DNA of 13,526 bases, from positions 1 to 13,526 of the forward strand of contig DVJU01000040.1 in NCBI GenBank assembly GCA_018716545.1, given 5' to 3'. The notes under the pieces are model-generated. The model had not been told where the DNA came from. It was given only the letters and a program-made list of their open reading frames with translations, and ran no database searches. This DNA comes from Scatomorpha pullicola (GTDB lineage Bacteria; Bacillota; Clostridia; Oscillospirales; Oscillospiraceae). Shown here piece by piece: positions 6,739 to 13,407 of this stretch (the stretch's first letter is position 1; every line of letters starts with the position of its first letter). A program made the position numbers and the translations under genes.

Positions 6739-8150
6739 TAGAACTGGAAGTAGATAAACGGGGCAAACCCGCCGCTGGCGAGCGCCGAGGCGCAGACCAC
6801 AAGCAGGACTGCGCAGAGCGCGTAGCTTGCGACCTCGGCTCCGGCGCCTATCCGTCCGCCTGAGCGCGCGAGGCGCGACTTGAGCGCGTCGAGCACCGGC
6901 AGCGAGAGCAGCGCCGAGAGCGCCAGCACGAGCACGGTGTATGCGTCCACCGTCCTGGCCAGGAGCAAGTCCCCGGCGAGGCTGAAATCCCAGCCGGTGA
7001 ACATCGCGCCCAGCACGGCGAAGCCCTCGCTCACGCTCGATGCGCGGAACATGACAAAGCCCAGGCACACGGCCAGGAGCGTATATACGCGCGAGAGCAC
7101 GCGCCCGGCGGCGGTTTTGCGCCAGCGCTCCACGTCCAGCACCTTCAGGCTCTCAAGCGCGGAGAGCAGCGCGTGCCACGCGCCCCAGAGCACGAAGGTC
7201 ATGTTGGCTCCGTGCCAGAGCCCGCACAGCACGAATACGACCGCCTTGTTCGCCGCGGTGCGCCACCTGCCGCGCCGCGAGCCGCCCAGCGGTATGTACA
7301 GGTAGTCCCTGAACCACAGCGAGAGCGAGATGTGCCAGCGCCGCCAGAAGTCCGTTATGCTCGTGGCGGCAAAGGGGTGGTTGAAGTTCTCCGGGCAGGT
7401 GAAGCCCAGCGTCGAGCCGAGGCCGACGGCCATGTCGGAGTAGCCGGAGAAGTCAAAGTAGAGCTGCAGGGAGTAGGCGACGGCTCCCAGCCAGGCCATG
7501 CGCGCGTCCAGCGCCGCGCCCGCGCCGAAGGCGGCGTCGGCGACCACGGCGCAGCCGCCGGAGAGCAGCAGCTTTTTGGCCAGGCCGAGGATGAAGCGCC
7601 GCAGTCCGCTGGCCGTGCGCTCCGCCGAGCGCTCGCGCGCGGCGAGCTGGGCGTCAAAGCTTGCAAAGCGGGAGAGCGGGCCGCTCATGACCTCGGGGAA
7701 GAAGGAGATGTAGAACAGCACCCGGAAGAAGCTGCGCGAGGCGGTCTCGGGGCGCTTGTATGCGTCCGCTACGTAGCTTATGCCCTTGAAGGTGAAGAAA
7801 CTCACGCCGGCCGGGGCGATTATATCCGGCAGGGAGACCTCAAGGCCGAGCAGCGAGAGCCCCTCGCCGAAGAAGCCGAGGTACTTGCACACGCCCAGCA
7901 GCGCCAGGTTCAGCACCGCGGCGAGCACGACCGCGTATTTCCTGCCGCGCATGGCCAGCAGTCCCAGCGCCCAGTTCACAAGCGCCGAGGCTATCAGCAG
8001 CGCCAGCGCCCAAAGCTCGCCGAAGGCGTAGAAAATCAGCCCGGCGAGGCAGAGAAATACGTTCTTGGCCTTGACCGGCCTTATGACCGCCTCCAGTATC
8101 AGCAGCAGAGGCAGGAAGAAAAACAGAAATATCGCGCTGTCAGTGCTCAT
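6738..8150 (-). CDS. MBOAT family membrane O-acyltransferase (AlgI/DltB/PatA type)
   Basis: A 470-residue polytopic membrane protein with about ten or more hydrophobic segments. MBOAT signatures are QLYFDFSGYSDMAVG (229-243), ITDFWRRWHISLSLWFRDYL (265-284, H273) and CGLWHGANMTFVLWG (309-323), with the conserved histidine H313. The length is typical of AlgI and PatA. Members move acetyl or other acyl groups from a cytoplasmic donor across the membrane for O-acylation of an exported polysaccharide or peptidoglycan. This needs an SGNH/DHHW partner, which is encoded at 4012-5340. The ATG overlaps the stop of the preceding transglutaminase frame by 4 nt (ATGA). GGAG lies 10 nt upstream, inside that gene's last codons. 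The acyl donor and target glycan cannot be read from the sequence. Confidence 0.94.
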   Translation of the reverse strand: MSTDSAIFLFFFLPLLLILEAVIRPVKAKNVFLCLAGLIFYAFGELWALALLIASALVNWALGLLAMRGRKYAVVLAAVLNLALLGVCKYLGFFGEGLSLLGLEVSLPDIIAPAGVSFFTFKGISYVADAYKRPETASRSFFRVLFYISFFPEVMSGPLSRFASFDAQLAARERSAERTASGLRRFILGLAKKLLLSGGCAVVADAAFGAGAALDARMAWLGAVAYSLQLYFDFSGYSDMAVGLGSTLGFTCPENFNHPFAATSITDFWRRWHISLSLWFRDYLYIPLGGSRRGRWRTAANKAVVFVLCGLWHGANMTFVLWGAWHALLSALESLKVLDVERWRKTAAGRVLSRVYTLLAVCLGFVMFRASSVSEGFAVLGAMFTGWDFSLAGDLLLARTVDAYTVLVLALSALLSLPVLDALKSRLARSGGRIGAGAEVASYALCAVLLVVCASALASGGFAPFIYFQF

Positions 8151-9115
8151 CTAAACTGTTCTCCGTAAATGTAATTCCAGCTTGTGGTGTCCTCCGGCTC
8201 CATGGCGTACAGGTCGACGTCATAGCGCCCGCGGTTGTAGTGGTATGCCATCTCCAGCTCCACGTCGTAGACTATCCGGATCCCGTCCCCGTCGTACATT
8301 ATGACCCAGCCGTGGGGCGAGCGCTCCCAGCCGACAGTGCCTGCCACGGCGGTGGCGTCATAGCCCAGACCGCGGGCCAGCGACCAGAACGCAGCGGCGT
8401 AGCAGTAGCAGTTGCCGCGGCCGGTGCTGAACATGGTCAGCGCCTCGTCTATCTGCCAGCCGTCGTCGCCGACGGCGTAGTAGTTGCGGCGGAGGTAGGT
8501 GAAGTTGTCGCGCACGTACAGATAGGCCGCGCGGAGCATCTCCTCGCGGGTCTCGTACTCAGCGCAGATGGGCGCGAGCGTCTCCGCCACGTAGGCGTCC
8601 AGCTCCTCGTTCCCGGAGGTGCAGCGCCCGTCGGCGCCGTAGTAGAGGCCGTCGACCTCCTCGTCCATGCAGAACAACCCGGAGGCGTCCACGCGGTAGA
8701 GGTACCCGTCCAGGTTGACCAGCCCCTCACCGTAGTATACAGCGCCGGAGGCGTCAAGGCAAGCCGTCATAGCTCCTGCGCCGTCGCTCAGCGGGTCGAG
8801 ATCCGGGGCGATAACGGCGTACACTGCATCATAGCCCCAGGCGTCGCCATACAATGTATCCATATACAGCGGATAGATGATGCCGGCCGCCTCTATCCTG
8901 CTGAGCGGGTCGTTCTCCGTCAGGCCGGAGAGCGCTTCGGGCGGGAACAATCCGTCCAGCACAAGAGCCAGCGCCACCTCGCTCACGGTGTCGAGGCGCG
9001 CTATCACGTCCGTGCGGACGGCGCCGCCGAACATGGAGTCCACGGCGGCGGCTATTCCTCCCCGGTCACGTGCTCGCCGGGGCGGGCGAGGCCGTGCTCG
9101 TCCAGCTCCAGCCAC
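8147..9115 (-). CDS. C-terminal reading frame of the frameshifted gene, with the transglutaminase core
   Basis: Open from ATG 9113-9115 (322 codons). Residues 1-20 are Arg/Pro-rich, overlap the upstream frame and have no counterpart in the paralogue, so true family sequence starts at I21 (9053-9055). The core is complete: C236, H268 and D284 in this numbering. It lacks a signal peptide. If translated separately, for instance by reinitiation near GTG or ATG codons at 9030-9045 behind GGGGAGGA, the product would stay in the cytoplasm. The stop TGA overlaps the MBOAT ATG by 4 nt, so translation through this frame may still matter for MBOAT expression. Confidence 0.55.
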   Translation of the reverse strand: MAGAGRARPRPPRRARDRGGIAAAVDSMFGGAVRTDVIARLDTVSEVALALVLDGLFPPEALSGLTENDPLSRIEAAGIIYPLYMDTLYGDAWGYDAVYAVIAPDLDPLSDGAGAMTACLDASGAVYYGEGLVNLDGYLYRVDASGLFCMDEEVDGLYYGADGRCTSGNEELDAYVAETLAPICAEYETREEMLRAAYLYVRDNFTYLRRNYYAVGDDGWQIDEALTMFSTGRGNCYCYAAAFWSLARGLGYDATAVAGTVGWERSPHGWVIMYDGDGIRIVYDVELEMAYHYNRGRYDVDLYAMEPEDTTSWNYIYGEQFR

Positions 9116-9432
9116 GGCTCCAGCTGGCCGTTAAGCTCGGGCGCGAGCACCGCCGTGTATTCGGCGTCGGCCTCCACCGGCTGCGACAGGTCGGCCGTGC
9201 CGCCGTCAGAGTCCAGCCAATAGGCCACCCGCAGCCCCTCGCCGGCCGTGACCGCTGAGAGATCCGCCGTCTCGCCGGGCTGAGCGTAGACCTCAGTGAC
9301 CGAGTCGCCCACCGTCAGGCTGAGCGTCAGGCGCGTAAAAAACCCCTGGAGCGATGCTTCGCCGGCCGCCGAACACGCGGCCACCACGGCGAGCGCAACG
9401 CCCAGGAGCGCTATCTCTAATTTCCTCACCAC
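9052..9432 (-). CDS. N-terminal reading frame of the frameshifted transglutaminase-like gene
   Basis: About 126 residues from GTG 9430-9432 (MVRKLEIALLGVALAVVAAC). They cover a signal or membrane helix, an InlB-like repeat (YWLDSDGG..ADLSQPVEADAEYTA) and EPWLELDEHG, ending at TAG 9052-9054. The ATG at 9463-9465 also opens this frame. However, it lies at or before the start predicted from the promoter at 9468-9496 and lacks a ribosome binding site. GGGGGG (9440-9445) stands 7 nt before GTG 9432. VVAAC could be read as a weak lipobox. Alone, this piece has no catalytic domain. Confidence 0.55.
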   Translation of the reverse strand: MVRKLEIALLGVALAVVAACSAAGEASLQGFFTRLTLSLTVGDSVTEVYAQPGETADLSAVTAGEGLRVAYWLDSDGGTADLSQPVEADAEYTAVLAPELNGQLEPWLELDEHGLARPGEHVTGEE

Positions 9433-9467
9433 CGCAATTCCCCCCACTTGCCGGAATTTACTCATTT

Positions 9468-9496
9468 ATAATAAAACATGCGCGTGCCTATTTCAA
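9468..9496 (-). promoter_or_regulatory. Promoter of the six-gene envelope operon
   Basis: On the minus strand, TTGAAA (9491-9496) and TATTAT (9468-9473) are separated by 17 nt. The predicted start is near 9461. This makes the ATG at 9465 unusable and leaves a leader of about 30 nt to the GTG at 9432. No promoter of similar quality was seen between the downstream genes. The stretch 9497-9591 shows no clear terminator for the ZIP gene, so some read-through is possible. Confidence 0.75.
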
Positions 9497-9591
9497 GCAA
9501 ATTCGACATTTTTCGTCAGCATAACCACGCGGCGGGAGGAAACGCTCGCCGGACGTATCTCATATGTCCAAGCCGGGGAGAAGGCGCGGAC

Positions 9592-10374
9592 TCAGCCGAG
9601 CGCCACGTCGAGTATCATCATGAGCACAAAGCCCGCAGCGGCGCCTATGGTGCCGATGTTCGAGTGCTCGCCGCTCTGCGCTTCGGGGATGAGCTCCTCG
9701 ACCACGACGTAGATCATGGCTCCGGCGGCAAAGGCGAGTATGTAGGGCAGGGCGGGGGTGACAAGCCCCGTGAGCAGAATGGTCAGCAGCGCGCCTATCG
9801 GCTCGACCACGCCGGAGGCGAAGCCCGTCAGGAAGGCCTTACCACGCGAAGTTCCGTTGCCGGCCAGGGGCATGGAAATCACCGCGCCCTCGGGCAGGTT
9901 TTGCAGCGCTATGCCTATGCTCAGCGCGAACGCGCCGGCCAGCGAGAGCGGCAGATCGCCCTGAGAAGCGCCGGCGAACACCACGCCGACGGCCATGCCC
10001 TCGGGCAGGTTGTGCAGCGTGACGGCCAGCACGAGCATCGTGTTCTTGCCGAGCTTTGCCGGGCAGCCCTCGGGCTTGTCGCAGTCGAGATGCTGATGGG
10101 GCACGAGCGTGTCCAGCAGCAGCAGAAAGCCGATGCCCAGCAGGAAGCCTATCGCCGCCGGCACCCACGGCGTCACGCCCTGGGTCTCGGCCATGCTGAT
10201 GGACGGCATCAGCAGAGACCACACGCTGGCCGCTATCATGACTCCGGACGCGAAGCCGAGCAGCAGCTTTTGCAGCCGGGGACGCAGCTCGCCGCGCAGC
10301 AGGAAGACGCAGGCCGAGCCGAGCGTAGTGCCCGCGAGCGGGATCAGTATGCCGATAAGAGCATTGAGCGTCAT
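9592..10374 (-). CDS. ZIP family metal transporter (GufA-type)
   Basis: A 260-residue membrane protein with about eight hydrophobic segments. Signature metal-site motifs are HNLPEGMAVG (121-130) and QNLPEGAVISM (158-168). Additional acidic residues are E191 in VVEPIGA and E226/E227 in VEELIPE. The H-N-x-x-E and Q-N-x-x-E pattern matches the binuclear site of BbZIP, with Asn where BbZIP has Asp208. A Cys/His-containing loop (VPHQHLDCDKPEGC, 91-104) separates the early helices from the motif pair and may help capture metal. It probably imports zinc or another divalent cation. GAGGTG upstream supports the ATG. It is transcribed alone, divergent from gltS. No zinc-regulator operator was recognised. 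Confidence 0.93.
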   Translation of the reverse strand: MTLNALIGILIPLAGTTLGSACVFLLRGELRPRLQKLLLGFASGVMIAASVWSLLMPSISMAETQGVTPWVPAAIGFLLGIGFLLLLDTLVPHQHLDCDKPEGCPAKLGKNTMLVLAVTLHNLPEGMAVGVVFAGASQGDLPLSLAGAFALSIGIALQNLPEGAVISMPLAGNGTSRGKAFLTGFASGVVEPIGALLTILLTGLVTPALPYILAFAAGAMIYVVVEELIPEAQSGEHSNIGTIGAAAGFVLMMILDVALG

Positions 10375-10392
10375 ATTATCACCTCTGAGCCG

Positions 10393-10401
10393 ATTTTACC
10401 A
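10393..10401 (-). promoter_or_regulatory. Possible extended -10 promoter of the ZIP gene
   Basis: On the minus strand TGGTAAAAT gives a TGn-extended -10 (TAAAAT at 10393-10398), with a start near 10386, about 12 nt before the ATG. No convincing -35 was found at 16-18 nt, so this is tentative. Confidence 0.35.
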
Positions 10402-10541
10402 CAGGATCATGCACAAAACCAGGGGGGAAGAACAAATTAGTAGCGCGTGTTGAATTTACACAAATGACAGTAAGTGAGCAAATTCTACAATTTCCTCTGC
10501 CGCTCGGGCTTCAAAAATTTACGGGTATTTTTAGCAATGAG

Positions 10542-10571
10542 TTTAACTTGATTTGAGAACTGTGTTATACT
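10542..10571 (+). promoter_or_regulatory. Promoter of gltS and the PlsC-like gene
   Basis: An extended -10, TGTTATACT (TATACT at 10566-10571), with a weak -35 TTTAAC (10542-10547) 18 nt upstream. The start would be near 10578, leaving a leader of about 50 nt. The rest of the 255-bp divergent region shows AT-rich DNA and no further gene. Confidence 0.6.
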
Positions 10572-10591
10572 ATGTCGGTGGAAATAACGTA

Positions 10592-10614
10592 CGCGCGGGT
10601 TTTCCGGCCGCGCG
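10592..10614 (+). promoter_or_regulatory. GC-rich hairpin in the gltS leader next to the ribosome binding site
   Basis: CGCGCGG (10592-10598) pairs with CCGCGCG (10608-10614) around a 9-nt loop. The 3' arm directly adjoins the ribosome binding site GAGGAGGAG (10614-10622). It could modulate ribosome access or simply stabilise the mRNA. No riboswitch class was recognised. Confidence 0.45.
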
Positions 10615-10629
10615 AGGAGGAGTGGGTTT

Positions 10630-12021
10630 ATGCCTGAAACCGTAGTATTCTCCGACGCCTACGTCTGGACATTTCTGGGTCAATTGGGAATTTTGTTTAT
10701 CGCCATATTGGTCGGCAATGTCCTGCGTACAAAGGTGCCGTTCCTGAAAAAGCTCTACATACCCGCCGCGATAATAGGCGGATTCCTGGTGCTCATACTC
10801 AAGCAGATACCGGCGCTCACGCCGCTGGTGGACAACGCCACCATGGAGATCATCACCTACCACTGCCTCGGCCTGGGCTTTGCCGCGATGGCGCTCAAGA
10901 CCGCGAAGGAGGAGAAGAAGGTCTCCACCGTCAAGGTGGTCGAGTCCGGCGCCATCATGGCCGGCGGCTATCTCATCCAGGCGCTTGTCGGCCTGGTCAT
11001 CTCGATAGCCTTCTTCTTCCTCAACGGCTCGTTCTACGCCGCGGGACTCATTTTGCCCATGGGCTTCGGCCAGAGCACCGGCAGCGCGCTGAGCTGGGGC
11101 AGCAACTTTGAGGCGAACTACGGCTTCGCCGGCGGCAGCAACTTCGGCCTGGCCGTCGCTGCGATAGGCTTCATCGTCGGCAGCGTATTCGGCGTGATAT
11201 ACCTGAACATAGCCACGCGCAAGGGTCTGGTGAAGCCCCGCCGCGCGCTGGCCGCGGAGAAAGACCGCGTGATAATCGAAGACCCCGACGAGATACCCAA
11301 CAGCGAGAGCATCGACAAGCTGACCGTCCAGCTCTGCCTGGTCGCTCTGGCCTACGCGGGCGCTTACGGCATCATGCTGCTGCTGGCGGCGGTGCCGATA
11401 CAGGCCGTCGGAGACCTGGCCTGGGGTCTCAACTTCCTCTGGGCGCTGGTGGCGGCCTTCGTGATAAAGACCGTCATGTCCGCCCTCAAAAAGAAAAACG
11501 TCATCCGCCGCTACTACACCAACAACCACCTCATGGACCGCATAAGCGGCACGATGTTCGACGCGATGATAGCCGCCGGCATCATGGCCATAGACATCGA
11601 GGACGTGCTTGCCAACATCTGGCTGCTGGTGGTCACCTGCGCCGTGGGCACGCTTATCACGGTGTTCTACGTGCACAAGGCCACCAAGCACGCCTACAAG
11701 GGCTACGAGGTGGAGAGCTTCCTCACCAACTTCGGCACGCTGAGCGGCACGCTCAGCACCGGCATGGTGCTGCTGCGCGAGATCGACCCCGACTTTGTCA
11801 CCCCGGCCAGCAGCAACATAGTGCTGCAGAACATCCCGTCCATCGCGTTCCTGGCTCCGCTGCTGCTGACGCTGGGCTTCGCGGCCAGCAGCCTGACCAA
11901 CACCTTCATTATGTTCGGCGTGTACCTGGTGCTGTTCACAGCGTACAACGTCTTCCTTTTCCGCCGGAAGATATTTAAAAAGCGCTATGCCGGCAAGCCC
12001 GAGGAGGAGTGGACAGAGTGA
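10630..12021 (+). CDS. gltS: Sodium/glutamate symporter, GltS (ESS) family
   Basis: A 463-residue integral membrane protein, longer than E. coli GltS at about 400. It has two inverted-repeat-like halves with roughly 11-13 hydrophobic segments. The first half carries the conserved glycine-rich re-entrant region GFGQSTGSALSWGSNFE (145-161). The second half has the matching FGTLSGTLSTGMVLLREIDP (368-387). A charged cytoplasmic loop (about 195-230) joins the halves. Members use the sodium gradient to import glutamate; substrate specificity of this clade is inferred. The ATG is supported by GAGGAGG 9 nt upstream. The gene's last codons (EEEW) double as the ribosome binding site of the next gene, which overlaps it by 4 nt. 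The family assignment is strong; the gene symbol is by similarity. Confidence 0.88.
   Translation: MPETVVFSDAYVWTFLGQLGILFIAILVGNVLRTKVPFLKKLYIPAAIIGGFLVLILKQIPALTPLVDNATMEIITYHCLGLGFAAMALKTAKEEKKVSTVKVVESGAIMAGGYLIQALVGLVISIAFFFLNGSFYAAGLILPMGFGQSTGSALSWGSNFEANYGFAGGSNFGLAVAAIGFIVGSVFGVIYLNIATRKGLVKPRRALAAEKDRVIIEDPDEIPNSESIDKLTVQLCLVALAYAGAYGIMLLLAAVPIQAVGDLAWGLNFLWALVAAFVIKTVMSALKKKNVIRRYYTNNHLMDRISGTMFDAMIAAGIMAIDIEDVLANIWLLVVTCAVGTLITVFYVHKATKHAYKGYEVESFLTNFGTLSGTLSTGMVLLREIDPDFVTPASSNIVLQNIPSIAFLAPLLLTLGFAASSLTNTFIMFGVYLVLFTAYNVFLFRRKIFKKRYAGKPEEEWTE
12001..12009 (+). promoter_or_regulatory. Ribosome binding site that selects the GTG start at 12018
   Basis: GAGGAGGAG lies inside the gltS 3' end. 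It is 8-10 nt from GTG 12018-12020 but overlaps or touches the upstream in-frame GTG at 12009, so 12018 is the likely start. GTGA then overlaps the gltS TGA (12019-12021). Confidence 0.7.
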
Positions 12022-13190
12022 GCGCGGCGGAGAAGAAGCCTAAGGCTCATTCGGACGCGTTCTACAGGCGCATCTACACGCTGTTCAGACCCATATTCAA
12101 GGTCGTGTGCTACTGCGCCTACGGCGTGTGGGTGAAGCACCCGGTGAAGTACTCCGAGCCGGTGCTTATCCTCGCCAACCACACCTCGGACCTGGACTTC
12201 CTGGTGGTGGCCGAGCACATAAAGAACCACATGTACTTCGTCTCCAGCGAGCACGTGACGGCGATGGGTCTGTTCGGCTGGGGCTTCCGCCACTGGTTCA
12301 ACCCCATCACGGTCACCAAAGGCTCCAGCAAGGCGGGCGGAGTGGTTGACATAATGCGCCGCATCCGCCGCGGGAACTGCGTGCTGCTGTTCTGCGAGGG
12401 CAGGATAAGCCACAACGGCAAGAGCACGTACATCGCCCCGGCCACGGCCAAGCTGGCGAAGAAGCTCGGCTGCAAGCTGGTGACCTTCCGCAGCAAGGGC
12501 GGATATTTCATCGAGCCGAGGTGGCAGAACTACCTCAACAGCGGCAAGCTGTTCGAGCACGGCATCGTGCACGAGTATTCGCCGGAGGAGCTCGCGGACA
12601 TGTCCGCGGAGGAAGTCCTCGCGCACATACGCGAGGACTTGTATGTGGACGCCTACGCCGAGCAGGAGAAGTACATGCGCCCGTTCAAGTTCCGCCACGG
12701 AGTGCGGGACATTACAAGGTATTACGACACCTGCCCGTGCTGCGGCGGCATAGACACGCTGACGGCGGACGAGCAGCGCGTGAAGTGCTCCTGCGGCTGG
12801 GAGCTGACCATGGACGAGTACGGCTTCTTCCACGAGCCGGAGGGCAAGATTCGCACGGCGGCGGACTGGGAGCAGCTGCAATTGGCCAACTACCGCGGGC
12901 GGTTCGAGCGAGGCGAGGTCATAACCGAGCCGGGCGTGACGCTCAGCGAGGTGGGGGAGGGCTTTGTCCTCACGGAGCTGGCGCAGGGCACGCTGGCCGC
13001 GGACGCGGCCACGCTGAGCATAGGCGGCATGAGCTTCGCCCTGCACGAGCTGACGCTGCCCGAGATACTCAGCGGCGGGCGCAAGCTGGAATTCACCTGC
13101 GGCAAGCGCGACTTCATGCTGCAAAAGGAGGGCGCGTGCCTGAACAAATTTGTCGAGCTGTACAAATGGGCTACTGGCTCGGCGGAATAA
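12018..13190 (+). CDS. PlsC-like lysophospholipid acyltransferase with a C-terminal zinc ribbon
   Basis: About 390 residues from GTG 12018. The N-terminal part (about 15-190) is a PlsC/LPLAT domain. The catalytic motif NHTSDLD gives H55-x4-D60, and FCEGRIS (125-131) carries the E-G that binds the glycerol phosphate. A zinc-ribbon-like cluster follows: CPCC (C239, C242) and CSCG (C257, C259). After it comes a C-terminal region of about 130 residues without recognisable motifs. It probably transfers an acyl chain to a lysophospholipid such as 1-acyl-glycerol-3-phosphate. At 390 residues it is much longer than housekeeping PlsC (about 240), and the ribbon is unusual, so the acceptor may differ. 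It is translationally coupled to gltS and closed by the terminator at 13200-13229. Confidence 0.86.
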   Translation: MSAAEKKPKAHSDAFYRRIYTLFRPIFKVVCYCAYGVWVKHPVKYSEPVLILANHTSDLDFLVVAEHIKNHMYFVSSEHVTAMGLFGWGFRHWFNPITVTKGSSKAGGVVDIMRRIRRGNCVLLFCEGRISHNGKSTYIAPATAKLAKKLGCKLVTFRSKGGYFIEPRWQNYLNSGKLFEHGIVHEYSPEELADMSAEEVLAHIREDLYVDAYAEQEKYMRPFKFRHGVRDITRYYDTCPCCGGIDTLTADEQRVKCSCGWELTMDEYGFFHEPEGKIRTAADWEQLQLANYRGRFERGEVITEPGVTLSEVGEGFVLTELAQGTLAADAATLSIGGMSFALHELTLPEILSGGRKLEFTCGKRDFMLQKEGACLNKFVELYKWATGSAE

Positions 13191-13199
13191 TAGCGGACC

Positions 13200-13229
13200 G
13201 CGCGGCAGAAATTTCTGCCGCGCTTTTTT
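13200..13229 (+). terminator. Terminator of the gltS operon
   Basis: A perfect inverted repeat GCGCGGCAGAAA (13200-13211) / TTTCTGCCGCGC (13212-13223) is followed by six T (13224-13229). It begins 10 nt after the TAA at 13188-13190. Confidence 0.95.
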
Positions 13230-13320
13230 ATGCGGGAACATTATTCGGACATATACGTCACTATGAAGATGAGGCCAAATTTTAACTCCACAAAAAGTTG
13301 ACGAAAGTCTTTGCCGTGCG

Positions 13321-13349
13321 TTGACAGTGCCAACCGCTTGTGATAGTAT
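13321..13349 (+). promoter_or_regulatory. Strong promoter of the gene at 13446
   Basis: A perfect -35 TTGACA (13321-13326) is followed after 17 nt by TAGTAT (13344-13349), with a TG extension at 13341-13342. The start would be near 13356, giving a leader of about 90 nt. The stretch 13230-13320 shows only AT-rich DNA, with an earlier TTGACG at 13298 that has no fitting -10. Confidence 0.85.
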
Positions 13350-13363
13350 GGCCTTGTAAACCC

Positions 13364-13407
13364 AAAACGGCATTAATGCCGTTTTACTTCATCAGAGATG
13401 AAGTAAA
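13364..13407 (+). promoter_or_regulatory. Two consecutive hairpins in the leader of the gene at 13446
   Basis: Hairpin 1: AAAACGGCAT (13364-13373) pairs with ATGCCGTTTT (13376-13385). Hairpin 2: TTTACTTCATC (13383-13393) pairs with GATGAAGTAAA (13397-13407) around AGA. The two share TTT at 13383-13385. Hairpin 1 ends in only four T, so it is a poor terminator. I could not match them to a known riboswitch class. They may stabilise the mRNA or act as an attenuator or protein-binding leader. Confidence 0.55.

Larger units (their letters stand above)
8147..9432 (-). pseudogene. Frameshifted transglutaminase-like surface protein (paralogue of 5346-6725)
   Basis: Two overlapping reading frames together match the intact paralogue end to end. 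The first frame ends at TAG (9052-9054) after HVTGEE. The family sequence resumes with IAAAVDSMF in the -1 frame from ATA at 9053-9055. In the paralogue the matching stretch runs PVSGAELAAGVSALF without a break. One extra A (GAA-ATA in place of GAATA) would restore a protein of about 428 residues. It would have a signal helix, InlB-like repeat, helical region, one wall-binding-like repeat (GYLYRVDASG) and an intact core: C342 in GRGNCYCYA, H374 in PHGWV and D390 in VYDVELEM. No classic slippery heptamer is present. A recent mutation or a base missing from the assembly are the main explanations. Confidence 0.72.

Noticed and set aside
5499..6863. 454-codon + strand frame antisense to the transglutaminase gene
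   Set aside because: Arg/Ala/Gly/Val-rich with no motif. The minus strand encodes recognisable domains with a good ribosome binding site.
7173..8168. 331-codon + strand frame antisense to the MBOAT gene
   Set aside because: Low-complexity charged translation. The opposite strand carries the MBOAT signatures.
9046..9066. Programmed -1 frameshift in the first transglutaminase gene
   Set aside because: The shift site reads ACC GGG GAG GAA TAG and has no X-XXY-YYZ heptamer, and I saw no clear downstream pseudoknot. Mutation or a missing base is simpler.
9463..9465. ATG start for the first operon gene
   Set aside because: It lies at or before the predicted transcription start, has no ribosome binding site, and adds 11 residues ahead of the normal signal peptide.
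10570..11691. 373-codon minus strand frame antisense to gltS
   Set aside because: His/Gly/Arg-rich translation with no domain. The + strand gives a clear GltS-family protein.
11985..13373. 462-codon minus strand frame antisense to the PlsC-like gene
   Set aside because: Its 5' part runs through a leader and a terminator, and the composition is typical of antisense frames in GC-rich DNA.
13364..13407. Cyclic-di-GMP, guanidine or fluoride riboswitch
   Set aside because: The hairpins lack the conserved loops and junction sequences I know for these classes.
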